A stretch of DNA of 64,000 bases from JANMEB01 sp041745295 (GCA_041745295.1 JBGTJE010000071.1:39762-103761); one strand, 5' to 3'. Shown: positions 52,885-60,919, counted from the stretch's first letter. The notes: generated by a model not told the origin, from the letters alone. Translations and numbers: made by a program.

Positions 52885-53997
52885 TCAAATCCGATCGAGG
52901 GGGCTGATCACGCTGCAAGCTCCGCGTTGTAACACGTGGGCGTAGATCATTGTGGTGCTGACGTCTTTGTGGCCGAGCAACTCCTGAATGGTACGGATGT
53001 CCTTGCCATCCTCGAGTAAGTGTGTGGCAAAACTGTGTCGCAATGTATGACAGCGGACTGGTTTTATTATGCCCGCGATTAGGACCGCGCGGCGAAGGAC
53101 TTTTTGAAGGGCGCTTTCGTGGCAATGATGCCGGCGCAATATTCCCTCCCCCTTCGCCGCTACGACAGGGATCGTAATTCCCTCCCTCCTCGCGGGGAGG
53201 GCAAGGGAGGGGGTCTTGAGTCCCTTGCAAGTTGCCTGGGGTCCATTTGCACTCGGTTCGCGCGGGTCGACCGACAACCCACTAGATGGAAACAGAAATT
53301 GCCAACCCAACTCTTGGTCGGCGTATGGATATTTGACGTTTAATGCAAACGGCAATGACGATCGACCGAAGCCCCGCGATTTATCCGCGAGGTGAAGCCG
53401 CCGAACTCGCTCGATTTGTTCTCGGATTCGCTCTCGTGCGCGTTGAGGCAAGGGAACGCTCCGGTCTTTGTCCCCCTTGCCCTCGCGAACTGTTAATACG
53501 TTTCGATCGAGGTCGACGTCTTTGACTCGCAAGCGGCAGCATTCCACCTGCCGCATGCCGGTTCCGTAAAGTAGCTCGACCATCAAGCCGACCTGAGTTC
53601 GCGGAAGTGCGTCCAATATTCTCCGCACCTCGTCCTGCGACAAAACGGTCGGCAGCCGTGTCGGACGCTTGGCTCGCACGGCATCGATCAGCGGCAAGTC
53701 CCGATCGAGGACTTTTTGATAAAGAAATAGGATCGCCGCAAGCGCTTGATTTTGGGTCGATGCGGCGACATGCCTTTGCACTGCGAGATTCGAAAGAAAT
53801 GCCTCGACCTCGAGCTGGCCCATTTGCAGAGGATGTCGCTTGTCGTGAAACAGTATGAACTGTCGAATCCAATCCACGTAGGATTTTTCGGTGCGGAAGG
53901 AGTAATGCAGGACCCTGCATTTCCGCCGCACTTGGTCGAGCAATTTGGGTTTGGCCGTGCCCCCCGAAACGGGCAATTCCGGTTGCCGATCGTTCAT
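52885..53997 (-). CDS. intI: Integron integrase with in-frame repeat insertion
   Basis: Tyrosine recombinase of 370 residues (usual about 320-340) that joins integron cassettes at attI and attC sites. The core-binding domain (LHYSFRTEKSYVDWIRQFI) and all catalytic boxes are intact: LLYGTGMRQ (Arg), HTLRHSFATHL (His-x-x-Arg), LLGHKDVSTTMIYAHV (His, nucleophile Tyr). The IntI-specific extra segment SLPFALNVKYPYADQELGWQ shows it is an integron integrase, not XerC/D. Between DPR and RRHH, where relatives have about five residues, about 40 residues are encoded by a palindromic repeat. It diverges from the cassettes. Confidence 0.95.
   Translation of the reverse strand: MNDRQPELPVSGGTAKPKLLDQVRRKCRVLHYSFRTEKSYVDWIRQFILFHDKRHPLQMGQLEVEAFLSNLAVQRHVAASTQNQALAAILFLYQKVLDRDLPLIDAVRAKRPTRLPTVLSQDEVRRILDALPRTQVGLMVELLYGTGMRQVECCRLRVKDVDLDRNVLTVREGKGDKDRSVPLPQRARERIREQIERVRRLHLADKSRGFGRSSLPFALNVKYPYADQELGWQFLFPSSGLSVDPREPSANGPQATCKGLKTPSLALPARREGITIPVVAAKGEGILRRHHCHESALQKVLRRAVLIAGIIKPVRCHTLRHSFATHLLEDGKDIRTIQELLGHKDVSTTMIYAHVLQRGACSVISPLDRI
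53137..53254. repeat. Palindromic repeat inserted in frame inside intI
   Basis: About 118 bp, including CCCTCCCCCTTCGCCGC and CCCTCCCTCCTCGCGGGG-AGGG, resembling the spacer element at 33261. It translates to a Pro/Arg/Gly-rich segment (GLKTPSLALPARREG...) with no counterpart in other integron integrases. The frame is preserved on both sides. It lies in the surface loop before the RRHH block. Confidence 0.7.
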
Positions 53998-54049
53998 GTC
54001 GGCATTCCTTGATACGTGTAGAAGCCTTTCCGCAACGACTAGTGGTCAT

Positions 54050-54061
54050 GTGTACACTATA
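54050..54061 (-). promoter_or_regulatory. Possible intI promoter and operator
   Basis: On the minus strand, TATAGT (complement of 54056-54061) lies 59 bp before the intI start. It overlaps the perfect palindrome GTGTACAC (54050-54057), which could bind a repressor. There is no well-spaced -35 box; TTGACT is present but too near. Weak evidence. Confidence 0.3.
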
Positions 54062-54108
54062 ACGCGTTCTGAGTCAACGATAGTCAGAAATTTGGCGTGT
54101 TTAATTTC

Positions 54109-54326
54109 TTAGTCGGAAATATTTCTTGAGTTGTCAGCCGGCGGCTCAAGGCAATCGCCTTTTGTCGCGACGAACTGGGCAAGCGTGGTCAGCGCGGGGA
54201 AGCCATTTTTGTTGACTTGATAGACGATTAGCGGTATTCTGGGCTTTGGATAATGTCTCAATCGAGCCCATCGCAGCCAGGAATCACTCTGGCGTGACCG
54301 ACCGACTAAGAAATATTTCCGACTAA
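54109..54326. repeat. 19-bp inverted repeat in the attI region
   Basis: TTAGTCGGAAATATTTCTT at 54109-54127 is perfectly repeated as its reverse complement at 54308-54326, ending six bases before the first cassette junction. TTTCTTAGTCGG-like units recur at both ends. They may be IntI-binding repeats of attI or the ends of a 218-bp insertion. Confidence 0.7.
54212..54240 (+). promoter_or_regulatory. Candidate cassette promoter Pc
   Basis: TTGACT (54212-54217), a 17-bp spacer and TATTCT (54235-54240) read toward the cassettes, 92 bp before the first junction. Position and orientation fit the Pc promoter that drives cassette genes in known integrons. The -10 match is moderate. Confidence 0.5.
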
Positions 54327-54331
54327 TAATT

Positions 54332-54338
54332 GTTATCC
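54332..54338 (+). other. attI/cassette-1 crossover point
   Basis: GTTATCC; the crossover is expected between G54332 and T54333. TTATCC is the start of cassette 1 and exactly complements the R'' box GGATAAC at that cassette's far end (55044-55050). The rest of 53998-54359 is the attI leader with no gene. Confidence 0.8.
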
Positions 54339-54359
54339 CGGTAACTCAAACACCATGAG

Positions 54360-55031
54360 ATGGCACGACAAACTACAGGATACGCAATTCTGAAGGTTCC
54401 AGCACTTGAAGTTCAGTCCTACGAGAATTGGATGCGAACCCATAAGGCATGGCCGTTGTTTCAGGAATTGGTGGCGAAACTGACCCCTTTGCCGCGTACT
54501 TCTTATCGCGGAATATCTCGATCCCCACTTGCGCCGTTGCCGTCCACAGATCCGAAAATCCTGGACGCTTTTCAGGATTCTGGTTGCGATGTTTACACGG
54601 AGTACGACGCGTGTCTCCGACTATTCGAACTTCACCCAAACGATTGCTCAGACGACTTTGATGACAATTTGTTGGCTGACCTTGTGGCAGCGCACGATGT
54701 ATTCTCGCGTTTGAAATCACCGGCTGATTACGAGATCACGCGCTTTGTGCGTGACGCCTTCCTAGATGACGTGGAATGCCTGGGCTTTGATGTCGGCTAT
54801 TGGGGTGGAGATCATTTTTCAATCATATGTGACTCATCCGTTTGCCCGACCTGGCATCCCCCTCAGGCAGAGAATTTCGACGAGTTGGCCCGACAACTTC
54901 AATTGGTCAACCAACATTTTCTCTTTTCAAATCCTGATGATGCAGCTCGTTTCCGCTCGTGGTACATTGCTCAGGATTGGGCCGAATCTATTGGCGAGTT
55001 ATCCATTATTCAATTGGTGCGGCCAGCCTAG
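54360..55031 (+). CDS. Cassette 1: hypothetical protein
   Basis: Soluble protein of 223 residues with no family I recognise. It is mildly acidic and rich in aromatic residues; VECLGFDVGYWGGDHFSIICDS is the most distinctive region. It starts 27 bases after the attI junction and ends 12 bases before its attC, the compact layout typical of a gene cassette. As the first cassette it should be the best expressed from the candidate Pc promoter. Function unknown. Confidence 0.7.
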   Translation: MARQTTGYAILKVPALEVQSYENWMRTHKAWPLFQELVAKLTPLPRTSYRGISRSPLAPLPSTDPKILDAFQDSGCDVYTEYDACLRLFELHPNDCSDDFDDNLLADLVAAHDVFSRLKSPADYEITRFVRDAFLDDVECLGFDVGYWGGDHFSIICDSSVCPTWHPPQAENFDELARQLQLVNQHFLFSNPDDAARFRSWYIAQDWAESIGELSIIQLVRPA

Positions 55032-55043
55032 CGAGCAATCACG

Positions 55044-55134
55044 GGATAACAATGTGATGCACCGAAGTCCGGCTTGCGTGTGCATTTGAAATGGAAGATC
55101 AACCGTCCGGACTCGGTGATCACCAACGTTCTGT
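55044..55134 (+). other. attC site of cassette 1
   Basis: R'' GGATAAC (55044) to R' GTTCTGT (55128). The stem GTGATgCACCGAaGTCCGG pairs with CCGGACTCGGTGATCAC, leaving a G and an A unpaired as extrahelical bases, the feature that lets IntI recognise the bottom strand. Length 91 bp. Confidence 0.88.
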
Positions 55135-55152
55135 CACTAAGCATCGCGTCAC

Positions 55153-55599
55153 ATGAATCCAAATACTCGCGTGTATCGGCAGCTTATTGAAACGTGGCGA
55201 CGCGAGTCTAATACGCCACTTGAACCGCCATTGCCTCGTGACGAATTGCAGAGGCTGTTCGGTACCCATGGATTTCACGCGACACAAGACGTTATTGACT
55301 TTTACTCACTGATTGGTGGGATGGAAAACGGTTGCCCTGACGACCGCATGTTTGAGCTGTGGTGCCGTGACCGAATTGACAAAATGAATGGCAAATCGAA
55401 ATGGGACTTTCTCTGGTTTGGCGATTGGCTGATCTCGTCACACTTGTACGCACTGCAACCCGTCGACGAACGCCATTCTGCCATCTACATTGATCACAAA
55501 TGCGACAGAAAAACCCCGCCCGAATTTCTGGTTGGATCGCTTTATGAATTCGCTGAACGTCTCGTTTGCGATCCGGCATCGTTGGGCGTTATACTTTGA
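55153..55599 (+). CDS. Cassette 2: SUKH/SMI1-KNR4-like protein
   Basis: Protein of 148 residues. DVIDFYSLIGGMENGCPDD, then WDFLWFGDWLISSHLY and a terminal acidic helix resemble the SUKH superfamily, many members of which are immunity proteins against contact-dependent or polymorphic toxins. No toxin gene is adjacent. It begins 24 bases after the cassette boundary. The assignment is by pattern only; plain hypothetical is the alternative. Confidence 0.55.
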   Translation: MNPNTRVYRQLIETWRRESNTPLEPPLPRDELQRLFGTHGFHATQDVIDFYSLIGGMENGCPDDRMFELWCRDRIDKMNGKSKWDFLWFGDWLISSHLYALQPVDERHSAIYIDHKCDRKTPPEFLVGSLYEFAERLVCDPASLGVIL

Positions 55600-55617
55600 C
55601 AATCCTCCAGGATCGTG

Positions 55618-55709
55618 ACAGAACAATGGGTTGCACACGGAGCCGCGGGTCGCGCGGTTTTTTTAAATCAATTCTGTTCGCCGCGGCCCGGTGAACCCTG
55701 ACGTTCGTC
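55618..55709 (+). other. attC site of cassette 2
   Basis: R'' ACAGAAC to R' GTTCGTC, 92 bp. ACAGAAC exactly complements GTTCTGT at the start of this cassette. The stem GGGTT(G)CAC(A)CGG(A)GCCGCGG pairs with CCGCGGCCCGGTGAACCC, with three extrahelical bases in parentheses. Confidence 0.88.
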
Positions 55710-55736
55710 GGACGAGCTTGACATTCAATTGATCAT

Positions 55737-56129
55737 ATGACGATTCGCGAGACAGTTCGAAAGACGGCAGAATCGATGCTCCGCAACTGGCGGATGCTCG
55801 CAGTAGTTTGCGTAGTAGTGGTGTTGGCACTTTTCACGGGAAATCGACCGAGTGTGTTGCGATTTATCGCGCTTGGCATGGTTGGCACCGGTGTGGGCCT
55901 CAATCTGTTCGTGATTGTCGCCAATGGCGGCCGGATGCCGGCGCATACCGACACGATTCCACCGGATCAGAATCATGATTATGCATTGATGAATTCAGGG
56001 ACGCGATTTGCGTACCTCGGTGATTGGATACAAGTTCGGGAATGGTTGATTAGCCCAGGTGACGTGTGTTTATATGTTGGTCTCGTAATGGCGCTGATCG
56101 ATCGGTGGATAGGGCGTTATTGGTTTTAA
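55737..56129 (+). CDS. Cassette 3: DUF5317-like membrane protein
   Basis: Protein of 130 residues with three hydrophobic segments. The loop NGGRMPAHTDTIPPDQN and the later FAYLGDWIQV...SPGDVCLYVG match the DUF5317 family of integral membrane proteins of unknown function. It ends 11 bases before its attC. Carriage of a small membrane protein is common in chromosomal integron cassettes. Confidence 0.7.
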   Translation: MTIRETVRKTAESMLRNWRMLAVVCVVVVLALFTGNRPSVLRFIALGMVGTGVGLNLFVIVANGGRMPAHTDTIPPDQNHDYALMNSGTRFAYLGDWIQVREWLISPGDVCLYVGLVMALIDRWIGRYWF

Positions 56130-56140
56130 CACTGCGCGCC

Positions 56141-56232
56141 GACGAACAAACCGTTGCACGCGGAGCCGCGGGCCGCGCGGATTCTGAATTCAATGTCCTT
56201 CGCCGCGGCCCGGTGAACGGTGTTCGTTCGCC
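56141..56232 (+). other. attC site of cassette 3
   Basis: R'' GACGAAC, exact complement of GTTCGTC at the cassette start; R' GTTCGCC; 92 bp. The stem CCGTT(G)CAC(G)CGG(A)GCCGCGG is nearly identical to those of cassettes 2 and 10, suggesting a shared cassette pool. Confidence 0.88.
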
Positions 56233-56242
56233 GACTGAATCC

Positions 56243-56590
56243 ATGACCTTGACGATCGACATGTCCAACAGCGCTGACAACAGTGACGTCGTTGCGAGCG
56301 ATCTCGCTTTCGCCGAGTGCATCGCCGAAGGCGTCCACTTCGATTGTGCGCAATTGACTCGAACGATCTTCACCCACTGCGATATGTACTGGGCATCGTT
56401 TTTTCTCGCCCGACTTGAAGACGTAACGTTTGACCGCTGCGATCTGCGTGGTTCAGACTTCAAGAAAGCAACACTGAAGAATTGCCGTTTCCTGAACTGC
56501 GATCTCGGTACTGACGCAATTGGCGGCCAGACGCGGTTTGACGGAACGGATTTGTCAACGGTAGAATTTCTCAACTGCCGTGGTCGCTGA
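56243..56590 (+). CDS. Cassette 4: pentapeptide-repeat protein
   Basis: Protein of 115 residues. The middle (LTRTIFTHCDMYWASFFLARLEDVTFDRCDLRGSDF...) consists of A(D/N)LxX-type pentapeptide repeats that form a right-handed quadrilateral beta-helix. Related proteins include Qnr-type gyrase protectors, but this one is short and not clearly Qnr. The ATG at 56243 lies 16 bases after the boundary; longer frames would cross the preceding attC. Function unknown. Confidence 0.75.
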   Translation: MTLTIDMSNSADNSDVVASDLAFAECIAEGVHFDCAQLTRTIFTHCDMYWASFFLARLEDVTFDRCDLRGSDFKKATLKNCRFLNCDLGTDAIGGQTRFDGTDLSTVEFLNCRGR

Positions 56591-56624
56591 GGTCACTTCC
56601 AATGAATCTGTTCTCACCTAACGC

Positions 56625-56714
56625 GGCGAACCAGCGGATGCACGGGAGACCTCGGTGCAGTCGGTTTTGAATTCAAATTTTACTCCTCGGTCCCCGTGAT
56701 CCTGGTCGTTATGC
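56625..56714 (+). other. attC site of cassette 4
   Basis: R'' GGCGAAC, exact complement of GTTCGCC at the cassette start; R' GTTATGC; 90 bp. Stem GGAT(G)CACGGG(A)GACC against GGTCCCCGTGATCC, with extrahelical G and A. Confidence 0.87.
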
Positions 56715-56730
56715 GTCTAAAGGAGACCGC

Positions 56731-57072
56731 GTGCACCAGAAAGAATGGTTTGGGGTTGGCACACGCCTAATTGGAATTTGGCAACTCGTTATCGCTGCCC
56801 AATATTCGATCTCTGTGATTGCAGTTCTCCTCGACCAATCTAACATCAACGCTCCCTTGTTCAGTGATGTCGGCACCTCCTCTGAATATTTTCTCTATGC
56901 CGTCGCTCATGCACTTCTGGGCGTGGCGTTACTTCGCGGTGCAGACTTCTTAACCGCACTTGCCTATCCGCTACGGCGTGAGGAACGTGGTGATCACACT
57001 GCTGATCGACTATCGTATGATTTGTCGCAAACAGATCCGAAAACCGATGACCCACGGGAAGCAAAGAAATGA
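56731..57072 (+). CDS. Cassette 5: small membrane protein
   Basis: Protein of 113 residues with two predicted helices (LIGIWQLVIAAQYSISVIAVLL and YFLYAVAHALLGVALL) and a charged cytoplasmic tail. GTG start at 56731 is preceded by AAAGGAGACCGC, a strong ribosome-binding site placed right after the boundary. No family recognised. The cassette is 496 bp long, close to the norm for integron cassettes. Confidence 0.65.
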   Translation: MHQKEWFGVGTRLIGIWQLVIAAQYSISVIAVLLDQSNINAPLFSDVGTSSEYFLYAVAHALLGVALLRGADFLTALAYPLRREERGDHTADRLSYDLSQTDPKTDDPREAKK

Positions 57073-57120
57073 TATTTGTGAAGGCGTGCTGTTTTGGAAC
57101 AACGTACAGGCAAAACCGAC

Positions 57121-57210
57121 GCATAACAACGCGATGAACCGAAGCCGCGGGCAGCGTACTTTGAAACTTTGAACTTTCCTCCGCGACTCGGTTATCGCGG
57201 AGCGTTATGC
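57121..57210 (+). other. attC site of cassette 5
   Basis: R'' GCATAAC, exact complement of GTTATGC at the cassette start; R' GTTATGC; 90 bp. Stem bases GATGAACCGAAGCCGCGG pair with CCGCGACTCGGTTATC. Confidence 0.87.
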
Positions 57211-57418
57211 CGCATAGAGCTGCCGATCCGTTCATTCCATCTGACGACCGAGGATTCGCTGGCACGGAGATGGGTACAACGCAATGTGACCGAATCTCCT
57301 GTTGTTACGAGCAGGGTTCAAACTTTGGCTTTAGGATTCGAACCCCTCCAACTCGATATCCGTACAAGAAGAACGAATGAAGAATCAACTTCCAGCTTTA
57401 ATTTAGAACAGGTTTCTC

Positions 57419-58495
57419 GTGCTTAGACCATTTTTTGTTTCTATCGCCTGCTTGTCACTTGCCTTCTCTGGTTGCAACAGCAAGACCAACTCGTCACCAA
57501 ACGGCAGAGTTGAATCAGCGTCGAACTCTGGCGCGGCTGGGCCAGAAGAAAATCCAGCCCCGGAGGTTCAATCTATTTCCAACCGCGACGAACAGCTAAG
57601 CTCGTTTGTACGCAGGATATTCCAAGACAGGAGTGGAAATCTATGGTTCGGGACCAATGGCGATGGAGTCATCCGTTATGATGGAGATGCTCTTGAGTAT
57701 TTTTCAATTGACGATGGCTTCGGTGGAGTCGCGGTTAGGGGAATCGTTCAGGACAAAGAAGGAAATCTATGGTTCGGGACGGAAGGGGGAATAACCAAAT
57801 ATGACGGAGATTCGTTTGCCAATTTCACCGAAAAGGACGGCTTGGTCAATAACGATGTATGGAGCATCGTAATTGACAGCAAAGGAATCATCTGGATCGG
57901 TACTTTGCAAGGAGTGAGTCGTTTTGATGGAAAGGAGTTTGCTCCTTTTGCACTTCCAGAGTCCGAGCCCGACCCTACAAGAGGCGTTACAAGCTCCAGG
58001 ATCGTTCATTGCATCATGGAAGATAGCAAAGGCAACATGTGGTTTAGCACCAATGGAGGCGCCTTTAGCTATGACGGGAAAGTCTTGTCCAGTCTTTCTG
58101 AAAAAGACGGCCTTTGTCACAATTCTGTGAATTGTTTTTTGGAAGACAAGGACGGAAATATCTGGTTTGCAACTCATCACAACGGAGTCTGCCGTTTTGA
58201 TGGAACATCATTTACTCACTTCACCGCTGAGGACGGGGTTACGGGCACTGAAGCGTGGGACTTATACGAAGATAGGTCAGGCAACATCTGGTTCCCAATC
58301 GAGAATTCTGGAGTTTACCGCTACGACGGAAAGTCTTTTACCAACTTCCGAAACGAGCAGGGACTAACCTCAAATGCGATACAGTGCACTTTTGAGGATA
58401 AAGAAGGCCGGCTTTGGCTTGGTGGTTGGATGGGACTCTTTCGCTATGATGGGAAATCCATTTTGAGCGTTGGCAAGAATGGTCCTTGGGAGTAA
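57419..58495 (+). CDS. Cassette 6: beta-propeller lipoprotein
   Basis: Lipoprotein of 358 residues: a signal ending LAFSGC, a Ser/Asn-rich linker, then seven or more repeats of about 40-45 residues with the signature G(N)IW(F/I)GT...G..RFDG...F, as in two-component-regulator propeller (Reg_prop) domains. It probably forms an extracytoplasmic ligand-binding propeller with no attached kinase. It starts with GTG at 57419 after a 214-bp non-coding leader, unusual for a cassette. The DNA looks less GC-rich than flanking genes. It is paralogous to cassette 7. Confidence 0.8.
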   Translation: MLRPFFVSIACLSLAFSGCNSKTNSSPNGRVESASNSGAAGPEENPAPEVQSISNRDEQLSSFVRRIFQDRSGNLWFGTNGDGVIRYDGDALEYFSIDDGFGGVAVRGIVQDKEGNLWFGTEGGITKYDGDSFANFTEKDGLVNNDVWSIVIDSKGIIWIGTLQGVSRFDGKEFAPFALPESEPDPTRGVTSSRIVHCIMEDSKGNMWFSTNGGAFSYDGKVLSSLSEKDGLCHNSVNCFLEDKDGNIWFATHHNGVCRFDGTSFTHFTAEDGVTGTEAWDLYEDRSGNIWFPIENSGVYRYDGKSFTNFRNEQGLTSNAIQCTFEDKEGRLWLGGWMGLFRYDGKSILSVGKNGPWE

Positions 58496-58529
58496 AGACA
58501 TGAATAAACTCCACTACCGAGTAATGTCG

Positions 58530-58621
58530 GGATAACAAAGCGATGCACCCAAGTCGCCGGTCGGCCGCGAATTTGAATCATAGTTTTTTGGCGGCGACAT
58601 GGGTGATCGCAAACGTTCGGC
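58530..58621 (+). other. attC site of cassette 6
   Basis: R'' GGATAAC against the start GTTATGC gives one mismatch; R' GTTCGGC; 92 bp. Stem GATGCACCCAAGTCGCC pairs with GGCGACATGGGTGATC. Confidence 0.85.
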
Positions 58622-58774
58622 TTGTCAACGAAGCTTAGCTTATCCCGTCTCTGGGTTGCGTTGCTCCGGTGTTGCGCTGGTCCAACGGTCGACCTGCGTT
58701 TGAACCGATTCGCTTTGAATTTCGTAGCATTTCCATGCTCGTACAACTCGGTCATCACCGTGAGATTGCAACCA

Positions 58775-59890
58775 ATGCTAAAGCCAGTGTCCATTTTGAT
58801 TGTTTGCCTGAATTTGTTATTCGTGGGTTGCAACAAACAATCCATTCATTCAGGCGGTCCCGTCACGAAAAACGCGGCTTTATCAGAAAGTGCCGTCACG
58901 CCACAATCAACCCAAGGCTCCAAAACATCTTCTTCAACCAATATGTTGCCGCTGGAGCGGCCACTTGTAGTCGACGTGAACTCGAATGCTGAAATTGGTG
59001 GTGTCGTCCGAAGTATTTTTCAAGATTCGAAGGGTGTTCTTTGGATAGGCGGCGAATGCGACCTGTTCCGCAACGATGGAAGTACGCTGACCAGCTACGA
59101 CATCAAAGATGATCTGGGCAGCGGTGTCACGATCAAGAAGATCGTCGAAGACAAGGCCGGCAACATATGGTGTGGAACAACGGGCGGCATCACCCGGATT
59201 GATGGCAAATCATTCACGAGCTATGGCGAAAAGGACGGCCTGATCAGCCGCGAGGTCTGGAGCATGGCCTTTGACGCGAGCGGCGTGATGTGGATCGGCA
59301 CCATCGAGGGCGTCTGCCGATTCGACGGAAAAACGTTCTCCCCCTTCGCCCTTCCAGAAGCACAGCCCGATCCGACCCGAGGCGTGACCAGCGGCAAGTT
59401 CGTGCATTGCATCACGGTGGACCGCAAAGGGCGGGTGTGGTTCGGCACCAACGGAGGAGCGTACATCTACGACGGCAAGACCTTGACAAACATCTCCGAA
59501 CGCGACGGCCTGCCGAACAACGCCGTCGGCGGCATTCTTGAGGACAAGTCGGGAAACATCTGGTTCGGGACGGTTCACTGGGGAATCAGTCGGTTTGATG
59601 GAAAGGACTTCACCAACTTCACCCAGCAGGGAATCGTTGAAGGCAAGGAGATCTGGTGCATGCACGAAGGGCGATCCGGGAACATGTGGTTCTCCGCCAA
59701 GCGATCTCCTTTGTACCGATACGACGGCAACGCATTCACGAAGTTGAAGGAGCAGGACGAAATCACGTCGCTCGCTTTCACCATCCTGGAAGACAACAGC
59801 GGACGGCTTTGGCTCGGCGGTGTGAATGGTCTCTTTCGGTATGACGGTAATGCGTTTGTTCGGGTTACAAAAAATGGTGCGTGGCAGTAG
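58775..59890 (+). CDS. Cassette 7: beta-propeller lipoprotein, paralogue of cassette 6
   Basis: Lipoprotein of 371 residues with lipobox LLFVGC and the same propeller repeats as cassette 6. The two match along most of their length, with runs such as PDPTRGVTS, TNGGA, LEDKSGNIWFGT and GRLWLGG shared. The DNA is visibly more GC-rich than that of cassette 6, so this is not a very recent duplication. The ATG at 58775 lies 159 bp into the cassette. It probably binds a ligand in the periplasm; function unknown. Confidence 0.8.
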   Translation: MLKPVSILIVCLNLLFVGCNKQSIHSGGPVTKNAALSESAVTPQSTQGSKTSSSTNMLPLERPLVVDVNSNAEIGGVVRSIFQDSKGVLWIGGECDLFRNDGSTLTSYDIKDDLGSGVTIKKIVEDKAGNIWCGTTGGITRIDGKSFTSYGEKDGLISREVWSMAFDASGVMWIGTIEGVCRFDGKTFSPFALPEAQPDPTRGVTSGKFVHCITVDRKGRVWFGTNGGAYIYDGKTLTNISERDGLPNNAVGGILEDKSGNIWFGTVHWGISRFDGKDFTNFTQQGIVEGKEIWCMHEGRSGNMWFSAKRSPLYRYDGNAFTKLKEQDEITSLAFTILEDNSGRLWLGGVNGLFRYDGNAFVRVTKNGAWQ

Positions 59891-59928
59891 CATTAGGCAA
59901 CGCGCCGTTGCAAGATGCGAATGTCGCG

Positions 59929-60019
59929 GAATAACAATGCCGTGAACCGGAGCACTCATTCACGCGGGAATTTGAAATCACAGTCTGCCCTTCGTGCCCG
60001 GTTACGGCGGTCGTTATGC
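59929..60019 (+). other. attC site of cassette 7
   Basis: R'' GAATAAC to R' GTTATGC, 91 bp. The R'' complement (GTTATTC) disagrees with this cassette's start GTTCGGC at three positions, the only clear exception in the array. The stem region CGTGAACCGGAGCA fits attC less well. Confidence 0.75.
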
Positions 60020-60040
60020 TGCAAGATGAAAGGAGCAAGT

Positions 60041-60919
60041 ATGGCAAAGCAAATCGTAGCGGTGGTCGGAGCTACCGGAGCCCAGGGCCGAGGGGTTGTC
60101 GATCAGTTAGTGGCGGATGGTACGTTTGATGCTCGGGCGTTGACCCGCAACCCAGAGGCATACAGCGGGCCCGCGCAGGAAGTCCACGCGGTTAATCTCA
60201 GCGACGAAGGCGCGTTGGCGAAGGCGTTTGAGGGCGCGTTCGGGGTCTTTGCCGTGACAAACTTCTGGGAGGGAGCGGACGAGGTTCAGCAAGGAACCAA
60301 TGCGGTCAACGCTGCCAGAGCCGCCGGTGTCAATCGATTTATCTGGTCGTCGCTTCCCAATGTCGAAGACATCAGTGGCGGTGCCTTTGACGTCCCGCAC
60401 TTCACCGGAAAGGCCAAGGTGGACGCGTTGGTGCGGAACGGCGGGTTCGAGTTCGGTGGCGTTGTCCAGCCACCCTTCTACTACCAGAACTTCACCGGGA
60501 TGCTCGCACCCCAGCCCAAGGAGGACGGATCAGTGGGCTGGACACTGCCGCTCGATCCCACGAAGAAAGTCATTCACATGGGTGATATTTCGGAGCTGGG
60601 CAAGGTGGTGGTCGGCTTGCTGAAATCGAACGCGGTCTCAAATTCTGACGGTCCATACGCGTTTTCTGCGGAACTGAAGAGCTTTAACGAAATCCTGGCC
60701 GATTACGCTTCCCAAGGGCAGAAGTTCAGTTATACGCAGGTTCCGGCTGACATCTTTGCCGGCTTTTTTGAAGGCGCGAAGGAGATCGCTGAGATGCTGG
60801 CGTACTTTGAAGCGCACACGTACATGGGGCCGGATGCTGACGCGAACATCAAGCGTGGAGCGGATGTCGCAATTGGTCCCTTCACGCCGTTCGCGCAGTG
60901 GCTGAAGGCCCAATCGTAA
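60041..60919 (+). CDS. Cassette 8: NmrA-family NAD(P)-binding protein
   Basis: Protein of 292 residues with a short-chain-dehydrogenase-like Rossmann fold: VVGATGAQGRGVVDQL at the N-terminus, then FAVTNFWEGADEVQQG and the strand NRFIWSSLP, typical of NmrA-like proteins that sense NAD(P) or act as reductases. AAAGGAGCAAGT before the ATG at 60041 fixes the start; longer frames cross the attC. It is a rather large single-gene cassette (1162 bp). Role in the cell unknown. Confidence 0.85.
   Translation: MAKQIVAVVGATGAQGRGVVDQLVADGTFDARALTRNPEAYSGPAQEVHAVNLSDEGALAKAFEGAFGVFAVTNFWEGADEVQQGTNAVNAARAAGVNRFIWSSLPNVEDISGGAFDVPHFTGKAKVDALVRNGGFEFGGVVQPPFYYQNFTGMLAPQPKEDGSVGWTLPLDPTKKVIHMGDISELGKVVVGLLKSNAVSNSDGPYAFSAELKSFNEILADYASQGQKFSYTQVPADIFAGFFEGAKEIAEMLAYFEAHTYMGPDADANIKRGADVAIGPFTPFAQWLKAQS

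Noticed and set aside
53381..54049. Long minus-strand reading frame over the intI start
   Set aside because: It is a shadow of intI in another frame, rich in Arg/Ser and without family motifs.
56066..56242. N-terminal extension of the cassette 4 pentapeptide gene
   Set aside because: It would run through the attC of cassette 3; the in-cassette ATG at 56243 fits the boundary.
57331..57350. GGATTCGAACCC, resembling a tRNA T-arm on the minus strand
   Set aside because: No matching acceptor, D or anticodon arms could be built around it; it lies in the cassette 6 leader.
58622..58774. Extra cassette boundary inside the cassette 7 leader, suggested by the R''/R' mismatch
   Set aside because: I could not find a second R''-stem-R' set in the leader; decay or exchange at the end box is simpler.
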